From positions 118,501-182,500 of the forward strand of contig CAUYUJ010014556.1 in the NCBI GenBank assembly GCA_963575745.1: 64,000 bases of DNA, given 5' to 3'. A program made the translations under genes and the position numbers. Position 1 is the stretch's first letter, and each line of letters opens with the position of its first letter. Below, piece after piece: positions 10,467 to 20,516 of this stretch. The notes under the pieces are model-generated. The model was not told the origin of the DNA and searched no databases. It was given only the letters and a program-made list of their open reading frames with translations. Origin of the DNA: Prorocentrum cordatum. Taxonomy: Eukaryota > Sar > Dinophyceae > Prorocentrales > Prorocentraceae.

Positions 10467-11420
10467 CTATCGACTTGACGATTTCCTGCCATACGGCCCT
10501 GCTGGGGCCACTGTGGGGGCTGCCGTTGGAGCCACCGATGGAGCAGCCGTCGGAGCCACCGTCGGGGACTTTGTCGGAGATGCTGTGGGCACCACGGTTG
10601 GAGAGGCCGTTGGTACTGCCGTCGGAGCTGATGATGGAGCGGCTGTCGGTTTTGGGGTGGGGACTGCCGTGGGGGCTGCTGTTGGAGCTGTCGTTGGAGC
10701 TGCTGTTGGCACTGCCGTCGGGGCTGCAGTGGGTGCGGCCGTCGGAGCCGCCGTCGGGGCTGCTGTTGGCGCTACTGCAGGGGCCGCCGTCGGGGCTGCT
10801 GTTGACGCCGCTGTTGGTTCCGCCGTTGGCGCTATCGTTGGAGCTGCTCTTGGCACTGCCGTCGGGGCTGCTGTTGGCGCGATGGTCGGAGCTGCTGTCG
10901 GCACTGCCGTGGGTTCTGCAGTAGGGGCCGCCGTCGGGGCTCCTGTTGGCGCCACTGCTGGAACCGATGTCAGCAGTGCTGTGGGGGCCCACGTGGGGGC
11001 TACTGTGGGAGCTTCTGTCGGAGATGCCGTCGGAGCGGCACTCGGTGCCGTCAGTCCTCCGCCACCACGCGAGCAGCACATGTCCGCCGTGGTGAAGTCG
11101 ACGTCGCCGTAATAGGCACTGGAGTAGCTGCACATGAGCGGGTACGAATCGAACATCCCACACTGCACCTCGTTTACATTCATGGCTCCTCCGCGCGCGT
11201 CGAAACAGGGCGGTGCCGGGGTCGGTGCTTCGGAGGGAGCTGGTGTCGGAGCTAATGTCGGCGCTGCAGCGGGTGCAGCCGTCGGAGCCACCGTCGGGGC
11301 TGCTGTTGGCGCTATCGTCGGAGCCGCTGTCGGCAGTGCAGTAGGGGCCCCCGTGGGAGCCTCTGTCGGAGATGCCGTCAGACCTCTTGAAGAGACAGAT
11401 GAGGCGGTCGTCCCCCTTCC
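10467..11420 (-). CDS. Ala-Pro-Thr-rich protein fragment with a Cys-rich domain
   Basis: One minus-strand frame is open from 11420 to the stop at 10467. About 30 A-P-T repeats lead into a Cys domain at about 11207-11060. The domain runs from CFDARGGAMN, through QCGMFDSYPLMC, to DFTTADMCCSRGGG (spacing C-x14-C-x9-C-x17-CC). About 170 more residues of T/A/P/V repeat follow. This resembles small secreted-protein domains of dinoflagellates and stramenopiles that end 'DF.A..MCC.CGGG', with APT linkers likely to be O-glycosylated (family knowledge plus inference). The usual last Cys is Arg here. No ATG is visible. The open end near 11400 has AAGAGGT, which could be an AG acceptor, so this may be an internal exon. 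Location outside the cell or at the surface is inferred. It could also be a decaying copy. Confidence 0.5.
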   Translation of the reverse strand, partial: GRGTTASSVSSRGLTASPTEAPTGAPTALPTAAPTIAPTAAPTVAPTAAPAAAPTLAPTPAPSEAPTPAPPCFDARGGAMNVNEVQCGMFDSYPLMCSYSSAYYGDVDFTTADMCCSRGGGGLTAPSAAPTASPTEAPTVAPTWAPTALLTSVPAVAPTGAPTAAPTAEPTAVPTAAPTIAPTAAPTAVPRAAPTIAPTAEPTAASTAAPTAAPAVAPTAAPTAAPTAAPTAAPTAVPTAAPTTAPTAAPTAVPTPKPTAAPSSAPTAVPTASPTVVPTASPTKSPTVAPTAAPSVAPTAAPTVAPAGPYGRKSSSR

Positions 11421-11754
11421 TCAAGACCTACGGGCTCTGCTTCGTCGTGTGAGCACTGGTGTCCGCCAGGGTTGTCCGTATGGACGCGTGGACTCGGACG
11501 TCGGACGCAGAAGTGGCCGCGTCCGCCTGCGAGAAGATGGGGTGGGGCTGACACTCCGCTTCCATCTGGCCAAACGGCCCTGCCGGCGACCAGGGTACGG
11601 GGAGGGGGAGAGCGGAGGGCCGCAGGGGGGGGCGGACGGGGGCGGTCAGGAATCGGCGGCACGCTGTCCGGAGTCGCGTGCGGCTGATCCGCCTGGGTCT
11701 CGGCTGTTAGCCTCGTCCGAAACAGGGCGGGCAGGGGGCGGGTCCTCCACGTCC

Positions 11755-11905
11755 GTCGATGTAGGCTGTCCTCACGCCGCACCGTCGGTCGGTCGGGGGG
11801 GGTGGGCGGCAAGACCCGCTGTCGATGCCTGCGCTGTGGCTGACAGCTGTCTCTTCTGGCCGGTTTTTCGCGCCTCGCAGCAGGGAGGTACCTGGAAGGG
11901 CTGCA
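11755..11905 (+). repeat. ~150-bp direct repeat, copy 1
   Basis: Matches 15115-15270: CTCACGCCGC(A/G)CCGTCGGTC, then CTGCGCTGTGGCTGAC, CTGTCTCTTCTGG and GGTACCTGG, with small indels. Confidence 0.7.
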
Positions 11906-12304
11906 TCCCAGTCGTCGTGGCGCAGCCCGCTTCTGGCCTGCGGGCCCTGCAACCTTTGGTGAGGACGCTGAGACCGTGCCTCCGTCACCCTCTGGCCTGA
12001 CGGGCCCTGCCTCTCCTTGTGAGGTCTGCTGACCACCCGGGTTGCCCGTATGGGCACCAGGGTTCGGACTTCGGAAACCAAGGGTGCCTCGACCGCCTGC
12101 GGGAGGATGGGGAGGGACTGTCGCTCCACTCCCTTCCGGTCAAACGGGCCCTGTCCCTCTTGGTGAGACCGATGACACGGTGTTCCCGCTCCTTTCTGGC
12201 CTAACGGGCCCCGTTTCACTTGAGGGATCTGATGACCACCAGGGTTGTCCGCAAGGACGCAGGACTTGGACGTCGGATGCAAGGAGTGCCTCGATCGCCT
12301 CACT

Positions 12305-12500
12305 GGCGACCGCCAGACGGGCCCCATTTTACAGACAGCGAAAGCAGCGAAGCACGTTCCGTCGTGGCCTAACGGGCTCAATTTTACCTGGAGAAACGGG
12401 GGCACAGCCCCAGTGAGTCCATCGGGCCAGGGATCAGCGCCACGGAGGAGGAAGGTGGAGGTCGGCTGTCCACAGGGGCGTCCGGTCGGCGTCGGGTCGG
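12305..12500 (+). repeat. Direct repeat flanking PPR relic, left copy
   Basis: In order: GACGGGCCCCATTTTACAGA, GTGGCCTAACGGGCTC, ACCTGGAGA, GGAGGAAGGTGG, GGCTGTCCAC and GGCGTCGGGTCGGG. The same order is found at 14232-14430, so the PPR relic sits between two copies. Confidence 0.65.
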
Positions 12501-12559
12501 GAGTGGCGGGGAAGGCGTGACAGAAGTCCATCCAGGGGTGGCTAACGGCCACCGACGTC

Positions 12560-14205
12560 GTCGTCAGGGGGGCCGCTTGGTCAGATGCATCGCCAGGGCC
12601 GGCTGCCGCTGCGCGCCCTTCTCGTATGTGAGGTTGGGCTCCAGCATCACCGCCTTCTCGCTGAGCGGAGCCAGAGAAGGCTGCCACGGCCAGCCATTCT
12701 CGGACGCGAGCCTGACCTCCAACATCGCCACCGCCCTCACGCTGGGCACCGCCGTGGCCAGTTGCCGCTGCCGGCCCTTCTCGCACGTGTGGTTGATCAT
12801 GGCAGGCTCCAGCTTCTACGCGAACATCTCGCTCAGCAGCGTCGCAGCCTGATGCCACTGCCGAGGCCACCTCTTCTCGCAGGCGCTGTTCACAGTGCCG
12901 TAAGTGATGATGGTGGGTTCCAGCTTCACTCCCAGCTTCTCGCTGAGCCGAGCCAGAGCTATCTGCCACTGCCCCTTCTCGCAGGCGCTGATCACAGACT
13001 GTAGCGGCTGCTGTCAGCTCCAGCTTCACGACTGCCGTCTCGCCCAGCAGCGCCACGACCTGCTGCCCTGCCAACGCCTGCTCTTCTCGCACGTGCTGTT
13101 CACGACGCTGCGCATCGCCATGGCCAGCTGCCGCTGCCGGCCCTTCTCGCACGTGTGGTTGAACGTGGCGGGCTCCAGCTTCTACACGAGCATCTCGTTC
13201 AGCAGCGTCGCAGCCTGCTGCCACTGCTGAGGCCACCTCTTCTCGCAGGCGCTGTTCACAGTGCCGTAGGTGATGATGGTGGGCTCCAGCTTCACTCCCA
13301 CCTTCTCGCTGAGCCGAGCCAGAGCTGTCTGCCACTGCCCCTTCTCGCAGGCGCTGATCACAGTGCTGGAGCGGCAGATGACGGGCTCCAGCTTCACGCC
13401 TGCCGTCACGCTCAGCGGCGCCGCAACCTGCTTCCACTGCCAACGCCTGCTCTTCTCGCAGGTGCTGCTCACGATGCCGTAGGTGATGATGTTGGGGGCC
13501 AGCTTCACGACCACGATTTCGCTCAGCAGCGCCACTGCTGGCTGCCGCTGCCAACGCCTGCACTTCTCGCACGCGCTGTTCACAGTGCCGTAGGTGCTGA
13601 TGGGGTTGGGCTCCAGCGTTGCCATCATCTCGCTGAGCAGCGCCATGCAAGGCTGCCACGGCAAGCCCTTCTCGGACGTGGCCTGACCTCCAACGTCGCC
13701 GCCCACATCACGCTGAGCATCGCCATGGCCAGCTGCCACTGCTGGCACTTCTCGCACGTGTGGTTGATCATGGCGGGCTCCAGCTTCTACGCGAACATCT
13801 CGCTCAGCAGCGTCGCAGCCTGCTGCCACTGCCGAGGCCACCTCTTCTCGCAGGCGCTGTTCGCAGTGCCGTCGGTGATGATGGTGGGCTCTAGCTGCAC
13901 TCCCGATTTCTCGCTGAGCCGAGCCAGAGCAGTCTGTCACTGCCCCTTCTCGCAGGCGCTGATCACAGTGCTGGAGCGGCAGATGACGGGCTCCAACTTC
14001 ACGCCTGCCGTCTCGCTCAGCCGCGCCACAACGGGCTGCCACTGCCAACGCAGGCTCTTCTCGCACGTGCTGTTCACGATGCCGTGGGTGATGATGTTGA
14101 GCTCCAGCTTCACGACCTCGATTTCGCTCAGCAGCGCCACTGCTGGCTGCCACTGCCAACGCCTGCGCTTCGTCGAGCCAGGGAGAGCGAGAGACCCCCC
14201 CCGGC
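12560..14205 (-). pseudogene. Decayed pentatricopeptide-repeat (PPR) array
   Basis: The minus strand carries about 15 units of ~35 codons with the dinoflagellate PPR signature. Examples are WQPCMALLSEMMATLEPN, TYGTVNSACEK, KLAPNIITYGIVSSTCEK and KLEPVICRSSTVISACEK. Intact PPR proteins bind organellar RNA through paired helices, one base per repeat (family knowledge). Here the frame changes several times: the downstream half is out of frame until about 13680, and again near 12800-13100. Trp is replaced by TGA near 13935 (ACEKGQ-stop-QTALARLSE), and a TAG before KLEP is shared by the units at 12806, 13171 and 13776. Blocks repeat at 362- and 608-bp spacing, so the array grew by segmental duplication. 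Frequent introns are an alternative to pseudogenisation, but the shared TAG argues against this. Confidence 0.75.
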
Positions 14206-14231
14206 GAGCTGTGAGAGGGAGACGCGGAACC

Positions 14232-14430
14232 AATTGGCCTGACGGGCCCCATTTGACAGACAGCGATAATAGCGAACCGCGTGTCGGCATGGCCTAACGG
14301 GCCCTATTTCACCTGGAGAGTTGGGAGGCCCCGGCGAAACCCTTGGGCGTGAGGCCAGCACGTCGGCAGAGGAAGGTGGCGGCCGGCTGTCCACTGGGGC
14401 GTCAGGTTGGCGCCGGGTCGGGCGCGCTGG
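14232..14430 (+). repeat. Direct repeat flanking PPR relic, right copy
   Basis: Counterpart of 12305-12500. It includes GACGGGCCCCATTTGACAGA, ATGGCCTAACGGGCCC and GGCTGTCCACTGGGGCGTC. Confidence 0.65.
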
Positions 14431-14689
14431 GGCGAGCTAGGACTGGTGTCGGAGGCCCTCGCCGAGCTCCTTACAGCTACAGGTCGGAAGTCGAGCCAGG
14501 GGGGTGAGAGATGTCCACGGGGGCGTCGGGCTGGCGTCGGGCCGGAAGTGGGGGGGAGGCGCGATTGGGGACAGGTCGGCGCCTGGCCAGGTGCGCGGGG
14601 GCAGGTGCGGGCGTCGGACGGGAGAGGAGGCAAAGTGCGGCACAAGTACCCAATGACGGGGAGCGGAGGGGCAGGGCAGGGCGGGGCAC

Positions 14690-14955
14690 CAGGGTAGAAG
14701 TCCCGCCTGCAAGTCGGTCGGCGGCCACAGCTGGGAGCGCGGCGGACACGTCTAGGGTGAAACAAAGTGGGGGACAGATGGACCGCGGCCCCAGCGGAGG
14801 CCCACGAGTCGCGTGGTCAGCAGCCCGTAGTCCATGTCCGGGGGCTGAAGCGACGGGGGCCGGGCAGGGAGTGGCCCCAGGGAAGGGGAACTGGCTGCGA
14901 GTCGGACGTCGGCCACGGCGGATGCTGTGTGAGTCGCGTCCAGGGTGAGACAAGC
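14690..14955 (+). repeat. Dispersed ~190-bp repeat, copies 2 and 3
   Basis: A partial copy (14690-14765) and a fuller copy (14765-14955) of the 10015-10205 repeat, both ending in AGGGTGA(A/G)ACAA(A/G) and a G-run. Confidence 0.65.
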
Positions 14956-15114
14956 GGGGGACGTCGTCTGAGGTCCTTGCCGGAGCCCCAAGACAAACAC
15001 AGGTCGGAGGTCAAAAACCAGGGTAACGAAAGACCACGGCGAGCTGTGAGAGTAAGGCACCGAGACCTTTGGCTTAGCGGGCCCTATTATACGGATAGCG
15101 ATAATAGCGCCACG

Positions 15115-15270
15115 GCGGATTGCGGGCTGCCCTCACGCCGCGCCGTCGGTCGGTCGGGGTGGGGTGGGCGACGGGGCCCGTTGTCGCTGCTGCGCTGTGG
15201 CTGACGGCTGTCTCTTCTGGTCCGTTCCTCGCGCCTTGCTGCAGGGGGGTACCTGGCGCCCCTTGCCCGC
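15115..15270 (+). repeat. ~150-bp direct repeat, copy 2
   Basis: Partner of 11755-11905. Confidence 0.7.
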
Positions 15271-15600
15271 GCCATCTCTGCGACTCGGGAATCGCTGCTG
15301 CAACTGGACCCAGTTGACGCTGAGGCTCAGCGCGTCGCTCATGGCCCTCACGTCGGAGTTGTGGTTGCGGAAGGAGCGCAGGAAGCTGGCGCAAGTTTGC
15401 TGGTCGCGTCGTCGCGGGTCGAGTGCGCGCTTGCCGTGCTGCTTGGCGAACGCGTGCCAGGCGCCTGTGAACATCGCGCTTGCCCAGGGTGGCTTGGAGC
15501 CGCATTATCGTCTCGCCAGCGGTCTCCCCGGGGAGACTCCACGGGATGCAGCTGATCTTGGTTCTATACAACTGCTGTCCCGCGTCGGGGTCCAAGGGTT
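15260..15600 (-). CDS. Candidate exon, unknown protein
   Basis: Two adjoining minus-strand frames have balanced composition, unlike the surroundings. One, upstream at about 15600-15480, reads LDPDAGQQLYRTKISCIPWS then LPGETAGETIMRLQATLG. The next, about 15500-15260, reads SAMFTGAWHAFAKQHGKR, RRRDQQTCASFLRSFRNH and AMSDALSLSVNWVQLQQ. They overlap near 15490, so a frameshift or splice is needed to join them. I do not recognise a family. It could be a remnant of a mobile-element ORF. Confidence 0.28.
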
Positions 15601-15660
15601 CGCGCCCCCGGCGCGCGGCGGGCCTCGCTTCTCGAGGCGGGGTAGTCGGCGGCAAGTCCT

Positions 15661-15719
15661 TGGAGCGGCTGCTGCTGCTGCTGCTGCTTCTGCTTCTGCT
15701 TCTGCTGCTGCTGCTGCGT
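15661..15719 (+). repeat. (CTG)n/(CTT) microsatellite
   Basis: CTGCTGCTG and CTTCTG units. Confidence 0.9.
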
Positions 15720-17200
15720 CCGCCGCCTGTCGTTTGTCGCGCGCCGGGCCCGTCAGCGGCGTCGGCGTCGCCGGGGGCCGGGTGTCGACTCAGGGGCGGC
15801 AGGGGAACTGGGAAGCCGCCAGTCGCCAGGGCCAGGCTGGGCCTCCACCCGTTGCCAGGCGAACGCGTTGGAGGACCGTTGCGGCCTGGCCGTCGCCGCT
15901 CCTCGGTGCTCGAGCCCGCGTCGCTGCCAGGGGGGGGAGGGGCCAGGGTACTGAGAGCCGGCCATCGGAGAGTGGCAGGAGGTGGTCGCCAGTTCGTGCC
16001 CCTGCTCCGATTCCTGTGCAGGCACCGCTTCCGTGCCCTCCCCGCGGGCGGCAGCCGCGTCCTTATCGTGGGGCTCATCAGGCTCCTGCTCCCCTATGCT
16101 GCTCCCCATGCTGCTCTCGCTTGCTACTCTGCGACAGCCCCGCCTGGCTGGGCCCGCCGCCGGAGTCCCCTATGGCGTCGCGCGGCACGGCGGCTGCTCG
16201 GCCGGGAACGCCTGGCGAGGCCATGCGCGTCGGGGCGGGCCGTGCGGTTGGCCTCCAGGCAGGGGCTACATCGCCTCCAGCGGCTGGGGCAGAGAGGAGC
16301 GCTGCCCTGCGGCGTGCGGGGGCAGGCCCCTCTCGATGGCGTTCGCCAGCGGACCTGTGCCTGTGCTCGCTCGTGGGCGCGCCCCCATCTGTAACCGCGA
16401 GGCGGTGGCCAGGAGTGGGGATGCTGCGGGTCGCTCCAGGCGCAGGCGCGTTGTTGGGCACCGGTCCTTTCGGGGCGTCCGTCGCCATCCCCGACGAGGC
16501 CCCGGCTTCGAGAGGGAGTGGCTGCAGCTCGCTGTCCGCTCGGGCAGACTCGCTGCCAGGGGAGGGAGGGCGAGTGGGCGCGAAAGGGTTTCTGTCGACA
16601 AACTGGCGGATGGCCTCGTTGTCCTGCCTCTGCAAGGCTGGTCCGTTGTTCCTAGCGGGCCCAGCTTCTCTAGAAGAGGTCTGCTGGCTCGGGCACTGGG
16701 GTGCGGCGGCGGACGGCCGTGAAACAGCTTGTGTGGCCAGGGCGAGGCCTGGGCCAGGGCTGTCGCGGCAGCCCCCGACTTCGGCTACGGCTGCGGACAC
16801 GGGTTCGTTGTGGGTATTCCTGGCTGCCCTGGGCCCCCCGTCGGTCGGCAGTTCGAGGTCTCCTCGAGTGCTGGTCGCCTCCCTGGCCTCTGTGGTTGGC
16901 CTGCTGAGGCTACTGCTGCGCGGCGCTGTCGGGCTGGGGGGGCCGAGGGGGGGGGGCCGTCCACGTCCATCGGGGAGAAGTCCTCCTGCCCTGAGGGTTC
17001 TGCTGGGTCGCCGAGTGGGCATGGTGCTTCTGCTGTGGCGTGATGGCTGAGGATCGCCGCGCCAGGGGAACTGAGCGGCGGTTCTGCATGGTCCATCGGG
17101 GCTCGGGACTCGTCGACGTCGCCACGGTCCGGTCCAGGGTGCGGTCTCGTGGCGGGGTCGGGGTTCCCGTTGTGGGGATAAGCGTCACGTCTTTCTTGTT
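15720..17200. other. GC-rich stretch, only doubtful open frames
   Basis: A minus-strand frame runs from 17022 to 16078 (~315 codons). It is rich in Pro, Ala, Arg and Ser, with a somewhat protein-like centre (LQRQDNEAIRQFVDRNPFAP). I cannot assign it; the composition is typical of chance frames in GC-rich DNA. Confidence 0.3.
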
Positions 17201-17204
17201 CGCC

Positions 17205-18620
17205 CTCCAGATGGTCGTCTGTCGTCGTCGCTGGGCGTTCGGGTGGTCCGCGCTCAAGGCGGTCGTCGGGGAAGGGGTTGGGGCTCGAGACGCCGCGATT
17301 TGCATCTGGCCTAGCGGGCCCCATTTCACACTGGAAATTCGATAATATCGGAACCGCGTTCCCTTCTGGCCTAACGGGCTCCATTTCAGCCGTGGCAGGA
17401 TCCTCCGAAAGGTCGTCTGTCGTCGTCGCGGGGCGTTGAGGTGGTCCGTGCTCAGGGCGGTCGTCGGGGAAGGGGCTGGGGCTCGGGCAACCGCGATTTG
17501 CATCTGGCCTAACGGGCCACATGGGAAATTCGATAATATCGAAACCGCGTTCCCCTCTGGCCTAACGGGCCCCAGTTCAGCCGTGGCAGGATCCTCTGGG
17601 TGGTCGTCTGTCGTCGTCGCGGGGCGTTGAGGTGGTCCGTGCTCAAGGCGGTCGTCGGGGAAGGGGCTGGGGATCGAGACGCCGCGATTTGCATCTGGCC
17701 TAGCGGGCCCCATTTCACATGGGAAATTCGATAATATCGAAACCGCGTTCCCCTCTGGCCTAAGGGTGCCTTGTTCGCCAAAGGGCGCAGGGAGGCAAGG
17801 GTGCAGGGGTGCCTCTTCGTCGGAGTCGTGGGGAACCACCGCTGCGTTCCCTTCTGGCCTAACGGGCCCAGCTTCTCTTTGAGGGGCCTGCTGGCCGCCA
17901 GGGTTGCCCGCGAGGGCGATGGGGGGCGGCGGGGGGGGGCAGGGGCGCCTTGCTCGCCAAAGGACACGGGGATGCAGGGGTGCAGGGGTGCCTCTTCCTG
18001 ACTGTCAACCCCGTTTCCTTCTGGCCTGGCGGGCCCTGCTGGTCTAGCGGGTCCTGCTTCGCTCCGGAAGGTCTGCTGGCCGCCGGGGTTGCTCGGCGGG
18101 GCATCGGGGCTCGGGCGTCGGAGGGCGCGAAGGCCAGGGTTGCCAGCGAGATGGCGCGCATGCTTTTTAGTCATGTCGGAATTGTGAGGATGTCACCGGG
18201 GAGCTGGCGCCGGGGAGCTGTCACCACGTCGTAGTCGTAGCACTCATCCTCCAACGCCTCCACCACCGATTCCTGACTGTCAGAACCATGAGGAACGTCT
18301 CCGTTCCCTTCTGGCCTAACGGGCCCTGCTTCTCGCTGTGAGTCCGGGCGGTCGTCTGTCGTCGTCGCGGGGCGCTCAGGTGGTCCGTGCTCGAGGCGAT
18401 CGTCGGGGAAGGGGCTATGGCTCGAGGCGCCGCGATTTGCATCTGGCCTGGCGGGCCCCATTCCAACGGTGGCGGGATCCTCTGGGTGGTCGTCTGTCGT
18501 CGTCGCGCGGCGCTGAGGTAGTCCGTGCTCAGGGCGGTCGTCGGGGAAGGGGCTGGGGCTCGAGGCACCGCGATTTGCATCTGGCCTAACGGGCCCCATT
18601 TCGCCAGGGTTGGCCTGCCA
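17205..18620 (+). repeat. ~190-bp tandem/dispersed units
   Basis: The block GTCGTCTGTCGTCGTCG ... GTGGTCCG(C/T)GCTC ... GGTCGTCGGGGAAGGGG ... GCGATTTGCATCTGGCCT starts near 17213, 17412, 17602, 18351 and 18489. The first three are spaced 199 and 190 bp. Each ends in the GGCC(T)AACGGGCC motif. Minus-strand frames through these repeats (GPVRPEGN..., MGPARPDANRG...) are repeat shadows. Confidence 0.8.
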
Positions 18621-18984
18621 GGGTTGGCCTGCCCGTGGGGCTCCGCTGGGTCGGCGTAGCTGAGGTTTGGCCCTGCTGGGTCGTGGTTGCCGGCGACGAC
18701 CGCGTCGAAGGGGGCCGGGGGCAGGTCTTCGACGTCCGTCGGGGGCGGCTGTCCTGCCGTCGCACCGTTGTCCGCTCCAGGGCGTGAGCTTCCGAGGGCA
18801 GCGGAGGCCCCGTCGGGGGAGATTGCGCCTTCCCGCGGTGGCACCCTCCAATCGGTGCCCGGACCTCTCGCGGGCTCCAAGAGCGCCCGCTTCCTGAGCT
18901 GCGTCCAGCCGTGGCGGCGAAGGGGGGTGCCCTAACATCGCGACTTCCTGCTGCCCTAACGGGCCCATTAACTTGGAAGACCCT

Positions 18985-20516
18985 GTCAGAATTGCGAGGA
19001 TGCTGCTGCTGACGCCAGGGGGCTGTCACCGCGTCGTTCTCGTAGTCATCGCGCTGCTGCTCCTGGAAGAACATGCCGATGACCGCCGTGATGACCAGGC
19101 GAAAGTTGGCGATCTCAGCCGCCAGCTTCGACCACATCGCTGCGGCGTCGCTGGGCGTCAGCACCTTCTGGTCGAAGTCGTCCGCCGAGGCATCGGCGCC
19201 GGCAGACTGGTCCTGGAACAGCTCGCAGAGCGTACAGTAGGCCGCGATTCGCCCCGAGCCTGCCGCGGGGACTTCGGAGATGGCGCTGAGGTCGTTCAGG
19301 GTGTCCATGAAGGCGAGGCCCTTGGACGGTGACAGGAACCCCGGCAGCTTGCCAATGATCTCCGGGGTGATGGAGCCCATCATCGCCACCATGCTCACGG
19401 GGCCGTGCTTCAGCTGTGTCTGGTGCCGGCGGGCGAAATTGCCCATGCTGCCATCCGCTGCGAACCCAGCGGGATCCCAGAAATCCACGGGGTCCTTCGC
19501 GCACAGCATGCTCTTGACCGTCTCCTGAACTAACATGCCGATGATCGCAATCATGGCCGAGGGAATGATGGCGATCTCAGCCTCCAACTTTGACCGCTTG
19601 GCTGCGGCGTCGCTGGGCGTCAGCGCCTTCCAGCCAAAGTCGCCCGCCGTGGCATCGGCGCCAGCAGACTGGTCCTGGAGCAGCTCGCAGAACGCACCAT
19701 AAGCCACGATTTGCTCCCAGTCCGTCGCGGGAATTTTGGAGAGGGCGCCGAGGCCGTTCAGGACGTCCTCGACCGCGAGGCCCTTGGACGGCGACGGGAA
19801 CCCTGGCAGCTTTCCAGTGATCTCAGGGGTGATGTAACCCATAGTCGCCAGCATGCTCACACGGCCGCGCTTCGGTTCCATCTGGCGTCGGCGGGCGAAA
19901 TCCTCCGTGCTGCCATCCGCTGTGAAACCAGCGGGATCCCAGGAGCCCATAGTCTTGCGACCCCAACTCGCTCTCGGCCGCCTCCCCCACGCCGTCCTCG
20001 ATGCCCCCCGCCGCCACCTTCGTGCCCTCGCCCCCTCCGTCCTCCATGCCCACGTCCTCGTCCTGGAAGAACGTGCCGACGATCGCAACTATGGCCGGAG
20101 GAATGATGGCGATCTCAGCCGCCAACTTCGACCGCTTCGGTGCGGCGTCGCTGGGCGCCAACATTGCAGCCGCAGTCGCCCATCGTGGTGTCGGCGCCAG
20201 CGGACTGGTCCTGGAACAGCTCGCATAACGCGCAATCGGCCACGATCTGCCCCCAGCACGCCGCCGGAATCTTGGAGGTGGTGTCGAGGCCGTCCAGGAT
20301 GTTCTCGAAGGCGAGGCCCTTGGACGGCAGCTTGCCCGTGTTCCCCGGGGTGATGTAGCCCATAGTCGCCAGCGTGCCCGCGAAGCCGTGCCTCAGCTCT
20401 GGGTGGCGTCGGCGGGCGACGATCTCCATGTCGCCATTCGCGGTGAACCCGGCGCGATCCCAAAAGTCGTTACTTGTAGATGCAAGCTGGCTCGCAGCCA
20501 GAAGGCAAACTCCCAC
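18985..20516 (-). pseudogene. Decayed chlorophyll a-c light-harvesting polyprotein, three units
   Basis: Three tandem units on the minus strand begin at the FWDPAGF-type motif near 20462, 19941 and 19478. Each follows the order of dinoflagellate caroteno-chlorophyll a-c-binding proteins: WDPAGFTADG, helix 1, GYITPEITGKLPGF, SPSKGLA, IVAYGAFCELLQDQSAGA, ALTPSDAAAKRSKLEAEIA, helix 3. Intact proteins are plastid antenna subunits made as polyproteins (family knowledge). Helix 1, normally E..HGR, reads ELRHGFAG, EPKRGRVS and QLKHGPVS in the three units, so each has lost a ligand or salt-bridge residue. Helix 3 'NGR' is NFR, IIP or IIP. The C-terminal part after IGMFFQ is missing in every unit. Unit 1 needs a frame change near 20165 and is followed by an acidic insert (EDVGMEDGGGEG). 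No transit peptide is visible. I read it as a pseudogene. Confidence 0.75.

Larger units (their letters stand above)
11936..18970. repeat. Scattered GGCCTAACGGGCC motif cluster
   Basis: TCTGGCCTAACGGGCCC and close variants (CTGACG, CTAGCG, CTGGCG cores) occur about 25 times. Examples are near 11993, 12195, 12311, 12365, 14238, 14291, 15071, 17305, 17366, 17503, 17557, 17694, 17755, 17852, 18019, 18311, 18440, 18580 and 18953. Frequent partners are CATTTCACCTGGA, GATAATATCG/GATAATAGCG and CACCAGGGTTG. The GGCC ends can pair over a 5-base loop. Confidence 0.75.

Noticed and set aside
10513-11112. A Gly/Ala/Val-rich plus-strand frame opposite the APT protein
   Set aside because: It is the antisense of the APT repeats. 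The minus frame carries the Cys domain and is the better coding candidate.
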